Assembly: GCA_009786495.1 (NCBI GenBank)
Contig: WQTB01000025.1
Location: 1 to 7,501 of the forward strand
DNA: 7,501 nucleotides
From: Treponema sp.
GTDB taxonomy: Bacteria; Spirochaetota; Spirochaetia; Treponematales; Breznakiellaceae
Direction: 5' to 3'
Below the pieces are notes generated by a model. It was not told the DNA's origin, did not search any database, and saw only the letters and a list, made by a program, of their open reading frames with translations. Each line of letters opens with the position of its first letter. Position 1 is the stretch's first letter. A program made the translations under genes and the position numbers. Below, piece after piece: positions 6,264 through 7,501 of the stretch.

Positions 6264-7501
6264 TATCCCTGCCTCACCGCTTCCATTGGCTCAATCCGCA
6301 GGGTTACGTTAACCGGATAAATTGATACAATAACCCCCAATACTACAGATAAAATAACGGAAATTACCGCAATGGACGGAACAAACGCAAGATTAACCGC
6401 AGCTCCGCCGAAAAGCGAAGCGATTAAATCATTTTGAATGTTTAAAGCCAGAGAATTTATCCATTTAATAAAAAGCGAAGAACCGAAAATTCCCGCAACC
6501 CCGGCGGCCGCGGATAAAATAACGCTTTCACAAAGTATCAGAAAGCCGATATAAAAATCAGAAGCTCCTATAGCGCGTAACGTACCTATTTCGCGCGTTC
6601 TTCTGAAAACAGAAATCAGTTGAATATTAATTACTGTGATTACTCCGGCTATGCAAACAAGAAACATTCCCGCGTTAAACAAAACCTGTATCAGCAGAAG
6701 CAGCATTGCTGACGTTCCCGCTGAAACGCGCCAGTCAACCGCAGTAACGCCGAACGGCTCTATTTGTCTGTTCAGTGATTTTATAAAAGCTCCCGGATTA
6801 ACGCCTTCTTCAAGGCTTATAATGATAAAATTCCAGCCGCCGCCTTCTAAGTGATCTTCAGTATTATGGCTTGTTTCTGATAAATATAAATTAAGATAAT
6901 CGACAGTAAACGCTTCATTAAAAATTGCTTCATCCGGCTCATAATAATCAAAACCGAATAAATCATCAATGTCAGCTGAAAACATGAATAAATCATTATC
7001 TGTTAAATTAACATCGACAGAAGCCGCGACCTGTATTGAATTTAACACCCTTACAGTCTGCGGATCTGTTATGACAATTTCATTCATAAAAAGACCGGGA
7101 TTCTGATAACTGAAGATTCCTGTAAGAGGCACTTCCCTGATTTTAAAACCTATGTCGCTGCCGGAAGTAAGAAGCATTAAAGACCCTATTTCAGGATAAC
7201 TGCCTGTCTTTTCTTTAATTTTCAGCGCGCGTTCCTTTGTGATCATCGCGCCGTATTCGCCGTTACGCAAAAACCGGCCTTCTTCCAGAATAACGCCTGA
7301 AAACATTGTAAAATAATTCTGCACATCAGGTCCGCAGAGCAAAACAGCTTCGCGCGCTCCCATAAAATCCATAATAGCATTACCCGACACCTGGCTTGTT
7401 ATTCCGCTGACGCCGTCTGCAGCGCGCACTATTTCCATAACCATGTCATAAGCGGGCAAAACGGGAATTACAAAAAAATAATCGATAACAGGCGTATTCG
7501 C
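6263..7501 (-). CDS. ABC transporter permease, FtsX/MacB (LolC/E-like) family, 5' end outside window
   Basis: The reading frame is open to the right edge: 14 more codons (ANTPVIDYFFVIPV) precede the TTG at 7459, so that TTG is almost surely internal. The true start and first membrane segment lie beyond 7501. The 412 visible residues (numbered from the edge) cover most of the periplasmic domain (to about 260), then membrane segments near 265-297, 315-347 and 369-396, with the hallmark RRTREIGTLRAIGAS at 300-314. The C-terminus IEPMEAVRQG is typical of LolC/E/MacB permeases. Residues about 164-220 form an acidic, aromatic stretch (NDLFMF, DIDDLF, YYEPDEAIF) with no counterpart of that length in the next permease, possibly a substrate- or carrier-binding insertion. 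The gene is joined to the second permease by TAATG. Two unlike FtsX-type permeases in tandem fit a heterodimer such as LolC-LolE; the ATPase gene is not seen. Confidence 0.9.
   Translation of the reverse strand, partial: ANTPVIDYFFVIPVLPAYDMVMEIVRAADGVSGITSQVSGNAIMDFMGAREAVLLCGPDVQNYFTMFSGVILEEGRFLRNGEYGAMITKERALKIKEKTGSYPEIGSLMLLTSGSDIGFKIREVPLTGIFSYQNPGLFMNEIVITDPQTVRVLNSIQVAASVDVNLTDNDLFMFSADIDDLFGFDYYEPDEAIFNEAFTVDYLNLYLSETSHNTEDHLEGGGWNFIIISLEEGVNPGAFIKSLNRQIEPFGVTAVDWRVSAGTSAMLLLLIQVLFNAGMFLVCIAGVITVINIQLISVFRRTREIGTLRAIGASDFYIGFLILCESVILSAAAGVAGIFGSSLFIKWINSLALNIQNDLIASLFGGAAVNLAFVPSIAVISVILSVVLGVIVSIYPVNVTLRIEPMEAVRQG

Noticed and set aside
6956..6996. 11-base direct repeat GAATAAATCAT at 6956-6966 and 6986-6996
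   Set aside because: It encodes the similar peptides DDLF and NDLF within the permease; a single pair 30 bases apart is not a repeat array or mobile-element target duplication.
7457..7459. TTG at 7459 as the start of the right-most permease
   Set aside because: The frame continues open for 14 codons to the edge, the protein would lack the first membrane segment of the family, and no Shine-Dalgarno precedes it. The gene is treated as truncated by the window.

Overview
The window holds two convergent gene blocks and almost no non-coding DNA. On the + strand lies a xylose catabolism pair, xylB (xylulokinase) followed by xylA (xylose isomerase). On the - strand, read from the right edge leftward, lies a tightly packed block of four genes: two FtsX/MacB-type ABC transporter permeases (the first cut by the window edge), a periplasmic LolA-like 'outer membrane lipoprotein-sorting' protein, and an unrecognised secreted protein that looks like an outer-membrane beta-barrel. 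No tRNA, rRNA, CRISPR array, insertion sequence or integrase is visible, and no stretch over about 60 bases lacks a gene.

Organism: a Gram-negative (diderm) bacterium, because the - strand block encodes a periplasmic LolA-like carrier and a likely outer-membrane barrel. Moderate GC with AT-rich gaps, lysine- and asparagine-rich proteins, and the permease-permease-LolA-like-barrel layout make me favour a spirochaete, possibly a fermentative Treponema-type organism. This is recollection-based inference; no phylogenetic marker is present.

Left block (1-2897): XylA converts D-xylose to D-xylulose and XylB phosphorylates it to D-xylulose 5-phosphate for the pentose phosphate pathway. Both have every catalytic motif I looked for and good Shine-Dalgarno sites. 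The order is xylB then xylA, the reverse of the enterobacterial xylAB order. The 52-base gap carries a 10-bp AT-rich inverted repeat. No promoter, XylR or xylose transporter is visible; the promoter should lie left of position 1.

Right block (2903-7501, - strand): the genes are joined by a TAATG junction (permease/permease) and two ATGA overlaps (permease/LolA-like and LolA-like/barrel), so they are almost certainly one transcript with coupled translation. The ATPase that FtsX-type permeases need is not in the window and is expected beyond the right edge or elsewhere. Together the genes suggest a route from the inner membrane (ABC permeases) through the periplasm (LolA-like carrier) to the outer membrane (barrel). 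Its cargo, perhaps lipoproteins or lipids, is unknown. This is the best candidate here for an undescribed system.

The two blocks meet tail to tail with only 5 bases between stop codons, inside a small inverted repeat that includes the xylA stop.
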